A stretch of 64,000 nt of DNA from Cricetomys ansorgei (Eukaryota > Chordata > Mammalia > Rodentia > Nesomyidae). The position numbers and the translations under genes were made by a program. Each line of letters starts with the position of its first letter. Position 1 is the stretch's first letter. The DNA lies in the NCBI GenBank assembly GCA_026225945.1, contig JAMJFZ010004066.1, forward strand, positions 1,456,001-1,520,000, read 5' to 3'. Of this stretch, positions 14,068 through 24,800 are shown in pieces. The notes beneath the pieces are model-generated. The model saw only the letters and a program-made list of their open reading frames with translations, was not told the DNA's origin and searched no databases.

Positions 14068-14375
14068 CGATACTAGGGTGGCTCAGCAATAAAGAAAATG
14101 AGACATTTTCATAGGTGCAAAACCTGCCAGACCTCAGCAGAGGGAACCACCTGTCATGGCCATACTGGACAGTGGATATTCTGAACACAGGAGTTTTTAT
14201 TGACACACAAGCTCCTCAGGTTTTCTATTAATAGCACGTGTAAATCATGAGCAATCAAACGTTTACATAAAGCCAACACCTGCAGATAATACAAAATGCC
14301 AAGACCTAGGCAATCCTTACCCCAACAATGCACAAAACAACCATTTTAAATACAACTAGAATAAACTTCTGCAAC
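14068..14375 (+). mobile_element. LTR-like repeat, copy B (sense)
   Basis: Shares with 58695-59030 the phrases 'ctcagcagagggaacc', 'aagccaacacc', 'ataatacaaaatg' and 'gaataaacttc'. The terminal AATAAA suggests this is the sense orientation of an LTR. Confidence 0.6.
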
Positions 14376-14410
14376 AACCATGTTGCGGGGCGGGCGACGA
14401 ATCAGCAGAG

Positions 14411-14615
14411 ACTTGCCTTTTTGAAACATTTTTTATTTTTATTTTATGTGTATTGATGTTTTGACTGCGTGTATGTCTTTGTAAAGATGTCCTATCCCTT
14501 GGAACAAGAGTTACAGACAGTTGTGAACTGCCATGTGGGTGTTGGAAATTGAACCTGGGTCCTTTGGAAGAGCAGCCAGTGCTCTTAACAGCTGAGCAGT
14601 CTCTCCAGTCCCTTT
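14411..14615 (-). mobile_element. B2 SINE
   Basis: Antisense B2: 'tattgatgttttgactgcgtgtatgtc' to 'ttaacagctgagcagtctctccag'. Confidence 0.85.
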
Positions 14616-14617
14616 GT

Positions 14618-14765
14618 TTTTGTTTTTTTAAGACAGGTTTCTGTTGTAACTCTGTCTGTCCTGGAACTCACTCTGTAGACCAGGCTGGCCTCAAACTCAC
14701 AGAGATCCACCTGCCTCTGCCTCCTGAGTGCTGGGATTAAAAGCATGCACCACCACCACCCATGA
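14618..14765 (-). mobile_element. B1 SINE
   Basis: Antisense B1 next to the preceding B2: 'gtagaccaggctggcctcaaactcacagagatccacctgcctctgcctcctgagtgctgggatta'. Confidence 0.9.
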
Positions 14766-14835
14766 CTTGCCTTTAGAAATGGATATTTTTAGGGCTGGCG
14801 AGGTGGCTCAGGGGTTAAGAGCATAGGCTGTGTAA

Positions 14836-15322
14836 ATCCCATTGGTTGAGAATAAGACCATCACCACAACTGAGCCAAATTTGAAGCAAGCTTTAATTAA
14901 ATTAATTAAATACTGGCCAAAAGGAGGACTTTGGCCAGGACCATTCCAATGTGCCCGACTCTGGGGTTCCCTAGAAATGACCTTAAGTCACGTGGAATAG
15001 ATGCTTATAAAGGCAGAACCCATAGGCTACATATTTCCCACCAGGTCCAATCAGGTGCAACCATATATCCCAATGTACTTCTAGTTTGAGTTATCTCCCA
15101 TATACAAGTGACTAAGTACATCTGGTACATTTGGATTAACCAAATGGAATCTACAGAGACCCCATCCAGCATTCCAGGAGGTTATCTGTCTTTTGCAAAG
15201 TGGGATTACAGGATTGTGTCTTTTTGTATCTCACACGAACAGCCCCACCCAGGATTCCAGGAAGCTATCTGTCTTTTTGTTTTATAGATACGTTAGGCAC
15301 AGTAATTAAAATTTAAAACATA
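14836..15322. mobile_element. Insertion splitting a B2 SINE, probable solo LTR
   Basis: A B2 head ends near 14832 ('ggctggcgaggtggctcaggggttaagagcataggctg') and the matching B2 body resumes near 15325 ('cttctgctcttacagctgctcttgcagaggacttggg'). The roughly 490 bases between are foreign to B2, include 'cagcattccaggaggttatctgtctttt' and a near-repeat of it at 15250, and look like an LTR. The family is not identified. Confidence 0.5.
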
Positions 15323-15324
15323 AC

Positions 15325-15520
15325 TTCTGCTCTTACAGCTGCTCTTGCAGAGGACTTGGGTTTAATGTCAGCACCAAGTGGTGGCTCCCAACCATCTATA
15401 ACTCCAGGCCATGGGGATCCAATGCCCTCTTCTGACTCCAGCAGACAGCAGGCATACACATGGTACATATACAAATGTACATGAAGGTAAAACACTCTTA
15501 CGTACAAAAAAAGTTTTAAA
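15325..15520 (+). mobile_element. B2 SINE body (right part of the split copy)
   Basis: Continues a B2 whose head is at 14791-14832. Includes 'agcaccaagtggtggctcccaaccatctataactcc' and an A-rich tail. Confidence 0.7.
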
Positions 15521-15572
15521 AAAACCCTATTTTAAATATAGTATAGAATTTCTCTTCTAATTTTGTTTGGTT

Positions 15573-15710
15573 GGTTTTGGTTTTTTGAGACAGTGTTTCT
15601 CTGTGAAGCCTGGCTATCCTGGAACTCACTCTGTAGGCCACATTGGCCCCAAACTCTCTGCCTCCCTAGTGAGAGGGCCAAAGGCATGCACCACTACTTG
15701 AAGCTTCTAA
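15573..15710 (-). mobile_element. B1 SINE
   Basis: Antisense: 'tttttgagacagtgtttctctgtgaagcctggctatcctggaactcactctgtagg'. Confidence 0.8.
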
Positions 15711-15825
15711 GTTTCATCTTTAAACAAAGCATAACAATCTTTTCCTTTCATATAGGATTTTGTTCTGCTTGGAGATGAAGGAAAAGAATCAAGGTCAGAA
15801 AAATATGATGAAAATATAGAGTTGA

Positions 15826-15990
15826 AGCTGGGTGTGGTTGGTGGTGAACACCTTTGATCCCAGCACTCAGGAAGCAGAGGTATTCAGATCTCTGTGAGTT
15901 TGAGGCCAGCCTGTTATACAAATCAAGTTCTAGGATAGCCAGGGCTGTTACACAGAGAAACCTTGTCTCAAAAAAATAAAAAATAAAAAA
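15826..15990 (+). mobile_element. B1 SINE
   Basis: Sense: 'gctgggtgtggttggtggtgaacacctttgatcccagcactcaggaagcagagg'. Confidence 0.85.
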
Positions 15991-16994
15991 CAAAACAAAG
16001 GGAAAAAAGAAAGAAAATAGAGTTTTAAATTTTCTTTTGATATAACCACTACAAATTTCTTACCGATTTCCTATTGATTTTTACTAGCTCCTTTTAACTT
16101 TGATGTTTTTAGAACTCATCAACTTTTGTTAACTACCAATTTCATCACTTCTTTCCTACCAAAGGTTTTTTGGTTTTTTTTTTAATCAAAGCAGGTTCTC
16201 CATTCATGACTTCGTCTAGCATTTCTAGTTGTGTATGTGTGCACTCACGCACTGCAAACAATTCAGGATCAAATGTTTTCCATGGAGAGAAGCATAAAGT
16301 CAAGTGATCTTTAGATTTCCCCATTTTCCAAATACATATAAGTTAAACTAACACAATTATCAAACATAAAACCAGCTGAAGTACCAAATGGCCGTTTTCC
16401 TCCAAACATTTCCTCCTTCCTTGAATTAGACATGGGAGGAGTGGCAGGAAAAGCAAATGAACAAACCAAAAGTCCTAAAGCAAACAAATCAAAAAACAAA
16501 CTGAGCAGTCAGAAACCAAACAACATGGATGACTTTAAACAAACAAAACACTCTAAGCAAACTTAAAAAAAAATTATACATGTGTATACACACACACACA
16601 CACACATTCTAAACAAACTGGATCCTTACAATCAGCTCAGAATTAACCAAACCGAGGGAGGTCCAAGCCCCAGAAAGGACTCACCAACATTCAGCAGAGG
16701 AGTAAACACCAGACAGTTGGCCCAAGTGGCCCATCTGGCACCAATCCAGTTGACTCCTCTAGTAAAAGTGGATCATCTTTGGGGCTCCACATTCAGCCAC
16801 CAAAACCTCTTAAAGCAAAAAACAGTTCTTGTCTCAGAAAGAATAAGATAGTTTGTTCTGGAGCCAAACACGAGTGGTCATAGTTTGGAAGACAGATTTA
16901 GGTTACTCCAAATACCATGTTCCATGTTAGTAACACTTTCATTTAGTTTTGATAGTAACAGAACAAAGGAAATAATAGCAAGATACTTTTTATT

Positions 16995-17145
16995 TTATTT
17001 TTTGAGACAAAGTTTCTTCTCAACAGTTGTAACTCTGGCTATCCTGGAACTCACTCTGTAGACCAAGCTGCCCTTGAACTCAGAGAAATACGCCTGCCTC
17101 TGCCTCTGGAGTGTCAGGATCAAAGGTGTGCGCCACTACCACTTA
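16995..17145 (-). mobile_element. B1 SINE
   Basis: Antisense: 'tttttgagacaaagtttcttctc...ggctatcctggaactcactctgtagaccaagctg'. Confidence 0.8.
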
Positions 17146-17599
17146 GCAAAATCAAGATACTTTAAATAGCTTGGTGGGTAAGCCAGGTGTGGTAGCAGAG
17201 GCAGGAGGATCTCTGAGTTTGAGGAAACCCTGTCTCTAAGAGGGGGAGAAAAAAAAGGAAGGAAGGAAGAAAGAAATCCCTTGTTGGATATGGGCTAGCA
17301 GAGTACAGAAAGGCAGGGAGTGTGTGCTACAGGCCACAATGCTGTCTACTGACATAATTCATCTTTGACTTGGTGGAAGCTAGGGGACTTTTTGTGCATT
17401 CCCAAAGGCCTAACTCACTAGTCACAAGGATGTCAGGTCACACACAGAAACGTGTACTAAGTGGCTATTGGGGAGCAGAGGAGATAGCTCAGGACACACA
17501 ATCATAGAAGTTTTAATCAGTCAACCTGTAGACTGTTTAACATAGGTGCAGCCCACCCCCCAGGGGAGGTGGGGCTTCAGTTCACAAGACCGTTTTCAG

Positions 17600-18110
17600 T
17601 ATTAAAAAGAAATGGAGGGGACTTCCAAGTGAGCGGGAGACTCGAGAGAGCTGGCTTTAAGTGTGCCAGTGAAAGACAAGAGTCCAGATAAGGAAAGTCA
17701 AGGTCCAGATAAAAATATTATATCCCAAATTGAGGCATATGAAGAAATTGGAAATTCAAGAAGCAAAAGAATAACTGGAAAAGACAAAAACAAAAATGGG
17801 CTACACAGAGAAGTGAACTTAACACTGCTTCAGCCTGGTAGTTCTCTGATGAGGCTTGGGGAGGAGACGCCAAAACTGCTTCCAGGAGGAAAGTCAGTCT
17901 GATCCTCAGAACATAAAAGGTACATATGGACATTTTTGGACCAATAGTAAAAGAGAGGGAAAGGAATCCCCAGGTGGGACACCTTAAAACCAGTAAAAGC
18001 CCAACCCCCTTTAAAGCCGGTGTGCCCCCTGCCAACTGGGGGGAAGCACTTTTCTAAGGGAGAAGTCTGTAACACCTGCCAATAAACCTCACTTTAACTT
18101 CTGCCATTCT
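17600..18110 (+). mobile_element. Possible retroelement/LTR fragment
   Basis: An AG-rich, lysine-coding stretch (17655-17820) is followed by 'cccctgccaactggggggaagcacttttctaaggg' and 'ccaataaacctcac', a layout like the 3' part of an LTR element. The assignment is weak. Confidence 0.35.
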
Positions 18111-18779
18111 CCTATCTTTTAATTATTTAACTGATGGAGAAAATGAACCCACCTGCTAGCTGGTCTACACTGGTTGTTCACTCATGCTAAGGCTTGCTGC
18201 ATCCTGGTAACCAAGCACCCTACAAACCATAGGGTTCTAATAGTCGCTCAAATATTAACGTAATAGCCAAACATGGTAGAGCACATTCCTGGACAGGGGC
18301 AGGAAGCTAATCAGTTGAAGGCCTGTTTGGGCTATATGAGACCCCGGTCTCAAAAGAAATCCACACAGTAACGAAAGAAGGTTGGAAAGAATTACGAGTC
18401 ACAGCAGTATGCGCGTATTAAACTGTGATTAAGTCATTTGGTTGACGGGGGTGTCAGGGAAGGACCCTCCTTAGCAGGACCACAAATAATGGTTTAGGTA
18501 AGTTTGATGTCACATGAGGGAAAAAGGAACTAGAGGAGCGTGAGAGAGGTGGGAGAGAGGAAGACAGAGGAGAGGGGAAGAGGGAGAGTGAGAATGGTTA
18601 ATACTGGTGGTTTCAAAGTGCTTTCCTAATACGAGCGCTGGAGCGTTTAGTTCCCTGGGAACTAACCCAAGGGAAACGCTCAGACTGAGTATAGTCGTTA
18701 CACCGGGGCAGACCGGAGCGACGGACAATTTGGCAGAAGCGCTTTTCACTAGACTTCGTCAAAGGACACTGAAGGACGA

Positions 18780-19420
18780 AAGGAGGTGCTGGCATTTCCA
18801 TAGCGCGTAGAGGACGTTCCACCTTCCGGACCCGGCGCCGCCATTCGCACCGAGAGCCTAGACTGGAGCCCGAGGCCGCAGGACCTGCGCACAGCGGAAG
18901 CGGAACTCGGGTGCCTCGGCTTCGCTTCCGGCGGGCGCCGTTTCCAGACGCACCGGCGAGCTCCTCATCGATGGTGGTGCGCTTTGGTTCTCCTAGGCGG
19001 TGAGAGGAGGCCCGACGCCAGACGGTCCTCTCCCCTAGCTTCCTCTCCGGCGGGTCGACCCCGAGCAGCAGCAGAGATCCCGAGCTTCCCACCCAGTAGA
19101 CGATTAGAAGGCGTAGCGGCTTTCGAAGGCCCGGCCGCAGAACCTACCGCCTAAGAGAGGACAGCCGCGGGTCACCCCGCTGGAGGTGGGCTGGGGGGGA
19201 GGGGGGCACCGGGTCGACGGGGAAGGGTCATCCTGTGGGCCCACCACTACTTCCGGGAGACGCCTCGGAAAGCAGGACACGATTGTGGGGGGTTACCTCC
19301 TATCCGATTGGTTAACTGCTTGCTGGGTGAGCTTTTCTAGTTGCTGATTGGCCCGAATGCCAATCTAGGTCGCTGGGGAAGCGTTACTTGAGGCTAGATT
19401 GAGGTGAGATTGGTCGGGTT
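18780..19420 (+). promoter_or_regulatory. Rnf6: Rnf6 CpG-island promoter
   Basis: A CpG-rich block precedes Rnf6. ETS-type CTTCCGG motifs occur at 18823-18829 and 18925-18931, the inverted form GCGGAAG at 18894-18900, and ACTTCCGGG at 19249-19257. Three inverted CCAAT boxes (ATTGG) lie at 19307, 19347 and 19409. No TATA box is obvious. This is the expected make-up of a housekeeping promoter. Possible first-exon donors are GAG/GTGGGC after 19185 and ACG/GTAAGG after 19488; I cannot choose between them without transcript data. Confidence 0.7.
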
Positions 19421-19849
19421 CCTGAGTCCTGTTTGTATATTGGAGTGGGAACTTCTCCCTACCCCCACCCAAGGGCCTCGACTACACGGTAAGGAAAAGA
19501 ACCGGTAGCGGGATGGTGGGGGCTGGCGACGAGAAAGCTGGAGGCTTAAAAGTAAACTAACTTAACTTACCTAACCCTCGCTACACACCCAGATGGGAAC
19601 GTGATAGGAAGGCCTTTGAAAAAGGAGGAGGCGAAATCCTCGGAGCAGTGACGGTGTAGGAGGAGAGGCCTTCTGGAAGGTTTTTGTTACCTAATTGTAT
19701 GAGGATCTAATTTCCTAGATGAACGTATAGCAGAACCTTCTGGAGAATTTAGCTTTGGCTTTGCAGAAGAATTGAGAGACTATCGGGTATTCCTGGGCTT
19801 CAAAGAGGCAGTTGACTGAATAATTCAATTTTTCTTTTTATTACCTCAG

Positions 19850-19932
19850 ATGGGCAGCTCTCAAAAAAGGCACAAACCACAGAAGAATGGATACAGTTTT
19901 GTATGTTAAAAGAATGTTTAAAGGAAACTAAG
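19850..19932 (+). other. Rnf6: Candidate Rnf6 5'UTR exon with upstream ORF
   Basis: An 83-base stretch is bounded by a strong pyrimidine tract ending TTACCTCAG and by a donor AAG/GTATTC, between the promoter and the first coding exon. It begins with ATG and holds a 19-codon upstream open frame closed by TAA within the exon. Exon status is inferred from splice signals only. Confidence 0.4.
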
Positions 19933-20179
19933 GTATTCATTTTGGTTTACCTACGGTTAGTTATCCAACAATATTGCCTTAGAGGAGGCCTTAGGTTTAT
20001 AATACTGTCTAAGGCACTAGAATCCTCACCCTCCCCCAAATCATGTTAGTGTTATGGCCACCAAATACACTCTGCTAACTATGGTCCTGATTGCCCTGCA
20101 AATGGAAAATCTTTAGTTTTTTGATGTTATTAATTAGAATCTTGAGTGAATCTTGCCTTGGTGGGTGGTGGTGGGGCGT

Positions 20180-20290
20180 GGTTCAAGACAGGGTTTTTCT
20201 GTAGCCCTAGCTGTCCTGGAACTCAGAGATCCTCTTGCCTCTGCCTCCGGAGTGCTAGGATTAAAGTCAGATGCCACCATCGCCTGGCTG
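20180..20290 (-). mobile_element. B1 SINE, partial
   Basis: Antisense: 'caagacagggtttttctgtagccctagctgtcctggaactcagagatcctcttgcctctgcctcc'. Confidence 0.8.
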
Positions 20291-20659
20291 AATCTTGCTC
20301 TTGTATGTTTCATTCCAAATGATCGTGTAAGAACCACTATTTAAAAGATAAATGGAAATTTGGACTTTAATTCGAGTGGGATTGGATAGTTACTTACTCT
20401 TAGGGTAGTTTAGACCCCTAAGCTGATTTCCCTGTAAAGCAGCTTGCTTGTTAAACACCTGGTGTTTCTGGAAAGGTAGAGTTGCAGGCTTGCCTCCATG
20501 ATAAAACCAGGCTATCTGAATGTCAGCTTTTATTGAGTAGTCTACAATATAGCAAACACAGAGAAATTGCCAAAATAGTGTTTCATCATTCATCCACAGA
20601 ACACTCAGATAAAGCTCTTTTTTATTTGGTTTGGGGTTTGTTTGGGTTTTTTTTTGTCT

Positions 20660-20790
20660 GTTTTGGAGGGGTCTTACTATATAGCTCTGGCTATCTTGGA
20701 ACTCACTGTAGACCAGGCTGGCCTGGACCACACAGAGATCTACCTGCCTCTTCTGAGTGCTGGAATGTGCCACCACACCTAGCTAGCTTT
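20660..20790 (-). mobile_element. B1 SINE
   Basis: Antisense: 'tagctctggctatcttggaactcactgtagaccaggctggcctgg'. Confidence 0.8.
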
Positions 20791-21679
20791 GCATTTTAAA
20801 ATTAGTTTTTTGTTTGTTTTTTAATTCACTACTCAAATGCATGTGTCAAATCCACAATGAAGAACTCATACTACAACAACAACAACAACAAAAACAGCTT
20901 TTAGGAGGTAACAGACTTTACCTAGTGCTTAAAAGTTAACGTAATTAAACACAGTTCAGCCCACATTTCTCATTTGAGTATCAAACTTACCATCTTTTTA
21001 AATTTTTTCTTTGACTCTTAAAAGAGTTGAGTCTAAACGCCTTTATTATGTTAAAATTTTTGGCTTGGATTTTGCATGTTCTTTATTTAATATACAAAGG
21101 GCTTTTCTACATGTACCCCAGAACTGTTAGGGGTATAGTTGATCATATTTGTTAATTATATTGAACTGTACTCCTTCCAGAAAAGATGACTGTAATATGA
21201 CCATCACCATCTCATTGCACTTTATTGAGATGAAAATAATTTTGTTTACTGTATCTGCTGAAGAGACTCAGGGTTGATCTCCCCAAGACTGTGAAAACCA
21301 ACAGGAAGCCATATGCCAGGCATGACACTGATACCTAGCTCTGACTATCTCTGTATCAGGCACCATCCTTCAGCCTGGATAGGTCAGTCCCAGGAGTTTC
21401 TGAATGTGGATGTTACATGCTTCTCTTTGAGAAGCAGACTTCCTACCTTGATTAGGAAATCAGGGAATGTAACTCTGCTTCATAAATCTTACAATATCAA
21501 TTCAGTAAGTCTCTAAAAGTAGTTGTGAATGACAATTGAAATGATTCTTAGTGGCCTTCATATTGAGTTCCAGGCCAGCCAGGGCCTAGTAAGAGCTTAT
21601 CTCAGTAAACAACAATTAAAGTTTAAAACTATGTTTAGTCTATGTAATACATTGACTTTTGCATATATTCTTTGAACAG

Positions 21680-21874
21680 GAAATAGGAATCTCAGCATGA
21701 ATCCGTCTAGATCTAGGTCAGGTGGTAGTGGAGAAGAAATCTCACTTCAAGAAAATGAGAGAAGATGGCAGCAAGAGCGTCTCCATAGAGAAGAAGCCTA
21801 TTATCAGTTTATTAATGAGCTCAGTGATGAAGATTATCGGCTAATGAGAGACCATAATCTTTTAGGCACCCCTG
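21680..21874 (+). CDS. Rnf6: Rnf6 first coding exon
   Basis: The acceptor TTGAACAG ends at 21679. Seventeen untranslated bases precede ATG at 21697, and the exon ends before GTAAGA. It encodes residues 1-59 plus one base of codon 60. Confidence 0.93.
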
Positions 21875-24800
21875 GTAAGAAATATGCAAAAGGCAAAACA
21901 CATTTTTCTATCATTTAGAGGAGCAATTTCAGAGTAAAGAGAGTGCCCTCCCCCACCCCCCCCCAGCATTTTTGTGAGTCTAAGAATCATTCAGTATAAC
22001 AAAGTCACTGCCTTCTGTGTTTTATTAACACTGGATATTCACAGGCCAGACTTAAAAAGTTAATGTACATAAGCATGAAATGGTCTAGTGCATACTTCTC
22101 ACCACCCTCCACTGCCACCCCCACCCCCCATGTGGATGGGGATGAGATTTAAACCATGCTGGGCAAGTGTTCTACCACTCGGTGTGTGTGTGTGTATACA
22201 CATGAAGATGAGTGTGTTTGTGTGGAGGCCAGAGGACAGCTAGGAGTCTGTCTGCTTCCACTGTGTGATTCCTGGTGGTAGAATTCAGGTTGTGAGGCTT
22301 GACAGTACATGCCTTTATCCACTGAGCCATCTCAGTTGCCAAAGTTTTCGATTCCATGACTTCGTAAAGCTTGGTAATTTAAATTTTTTAAATGAGCGCT
22401 CTTTCGTTATTTCAGGAGAAATGACATCAGAGGAGCTGCAGCAGCGCTTAGACAGAGCAAAGGAACAACTGGCGTCTCAGCCTGGCCCCCGGAGTGGGAC
22501 CCGTGGCGGAGGTACTGGGGTCGTCACTAAGCGGGCACCTTGACTGCAGCAGTAGCAGGAGTGAACAGAATTGTTTCTGAAGTAGACCTTTTGCGGTGTT
22601 TTGCCTCTTTAATGTGATCTTCAGATAACACGTGTTGATGACAGCAGTCTGGCTAAGGACTAGAGGGCAAAGAATAGTGAGAAGTGTTTCTCGTGCATAG
22701 GTCACCTTCAGGAAGTTTATATAAACAAAATAGTATGCATTTACCTTCAACCTTCCCGAGACAAACCAGGGCTTTATGAGTACTTGATAAATATTCTACC
22801 ATTTGAACTACGTTCCCTAACCAAATACAGTTTTTTTTATCTTAACATATGCACACTACTTTTTTATATTGATGTGATTTAAAATTTATGTACAGAATAA
22901 TATACATACAGATATACATATATAGTATACATAATAATACAGAGACTGTTAGTTGGGAACCTGTTTTTTTGGGTTTTTTTGTTGCTCTGTTTTGTTGAAT
23001 TGTTCGCTTCTTATTTTATCAAGCAAACCCTGAATCATATATAAAAATTCTTGTAATACGTGAAGTTTTAATGAAAACCAATGTAAACTAATGGAAATTA
23101 TAGCTTTAAATCAAGCCCAACTCCAAGGCCCCTCTTTCTGTTCTACCTTCTTTCCCAGAGACATTCATCATTAGCAATTTTGTCACAGGTCAGCTGGCTG
23201 AGGATTTTGTATTTTGTGTTTTTTGTTTATTTTCCTCTACCTGGATTGAAACCCTGGGCAGTTTTCCAGCTTCATACAACTAATGTGATTGTATCATTAT
23301 ATTTAGAAAATGAAATCTCTTAAGAAATCACCTTCTAGAGGCCTTTCTGCCCCTAGTATTCACCATCTCTGCTTACGTTTTACCTGTGTCCCATTCATGC
23401 CCTCCTTAGGCTCTTCCTCACCCTCCCAGTGGCTTCCATCCTGTCTCTTGACTCTTGGTTACTCCAAGATGAACAAACACAACTAGAGAGAGGGAGCTAG
23501 GAGCTACATAACGAAATTGGAGGCTTGGTAGCATGATTTACCTGTTTCTCTGGCTAAATAGGTTTTTTTCCTTAAAGGTTATGGTGGTTTTTTAAATTCC
23601 ATGTTTAGAACTGAATGGTCTTTGACTAAACCTAAGATCACCGAGTTCATAAAATAAAGGCCTGAAGAGAAAGTAAGAGAATAGTGGGAAAGTTGGGTTA
23701 TCACCTCAGTCATAAGCACATGCTGGCTGTTACTTTATCTGTTAAGACAACTCTAGTGTTTCAAATATAGGAAAGTTTTCAAGAATTCAAGTATATAGGT
23801 AAACTATTACAAATGAAGCCCATAATTTTTTTTCAAAACTTGTCTCAGTATTCCAAGCATTATATAAATCTTTAAAATATCTATCACTTATTTTAAGAAA
23901 TAAATCTATGTTTTTGTAATACAGTCTTAAAAGCTAATCCCTTCTCAGGAAAAAGCCAGTTCAGAAGGCAGGAAAGGCACATTTTTCAGCAGCCTTTCTA
24001 GAGTCTCTCTTGGAAGCAAAAACCCAGCTCAACTGTGCCTCAATATGATACAGCCAGTATCTGCCCCGCCCCCCGCCCCTTTTAAAAAATTTTTTTGTTT
24101 AGAAGGGTTTCGTTTTTTGAGACAAGGTTTCTCTGTCCTGGAACTTGCTCTCTAGACCAGGCTGGAACTAAAGGCATGCACCCCCCACCCCTAATCCAGC
24201 TCCTGCCCCCAGTGTCCACATTTAAGTCCTCTGACAGAACATTTCATGCCTCTTTTTCATAGTGAAACTATTTCAGCCTTGGCCTGCCTTCTCTCTTTAC
24301 AGCCTTTGAAGTGATATTACTATTTTGTAAACCTTGATGTTTGATGTACTTAGCAATAAGGAAAGTAGAATTTAGATTTCCAGTTAGAAGTGGTGATTGT
24401 GAGCACCAACAGTATACATGATACAAGACTAACAATTACAAGATAAGATTGGCAAAACTGGCTTCTTCAGGTTCCTGGCCCATTAGTCTGAGGAGGGAGA
24501 CAGACAAACTTTGACCCCTGCCATCATGTGTCTTGGGGCAGAGTCAATCTAGCTACTATTCTATATTGAAATGAAGCAGTTCTAGAAGAAAAAAAATGAG
24601 TTGCTGCTTTAAACTTCATCAACTTTGGGCAGTGCTGTTAGTGTAGCACCCTCCATGGTGGTTACTGTGCCACTGATAATACTCAGCAGCTGGGAAATTA
24701 TGAGTGGCCTCAGGCACCCATCTGATCAACCCAGTACACAGACTGTCTCTGTTGAAGGACCTGTCCACTCCATCCTCAAAGGAACAGATTGCCTTAGAGT

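Larger units (their letters stand above)
10580..18780. other. Cdk8-Rnf6 intergenic region
   Basis: There is no supported gene. The region contains B1 and B2 SINEs, LTR-like fragments and simple repeats such as (TG)n at about 11282-11302 and (AC)n at about 16588-16606. Open frames here are short and coincide with repeats. Homologous repeat tracts at about 10980-11760 and 16650-17560 share phrases such as 'gagccaaa...gagtggtca' and 'catagaagttttaatca', so they are probably two copies of one element. Confidence 0.7.

Noticed and set aside
18613..19092. 159-codon open frame antisense to the Rnf6 promoter
   Set aside because: CpG-island shadow with no recognisable domain. A divergent non-coding transcript is possible, but nothing supports a protein.
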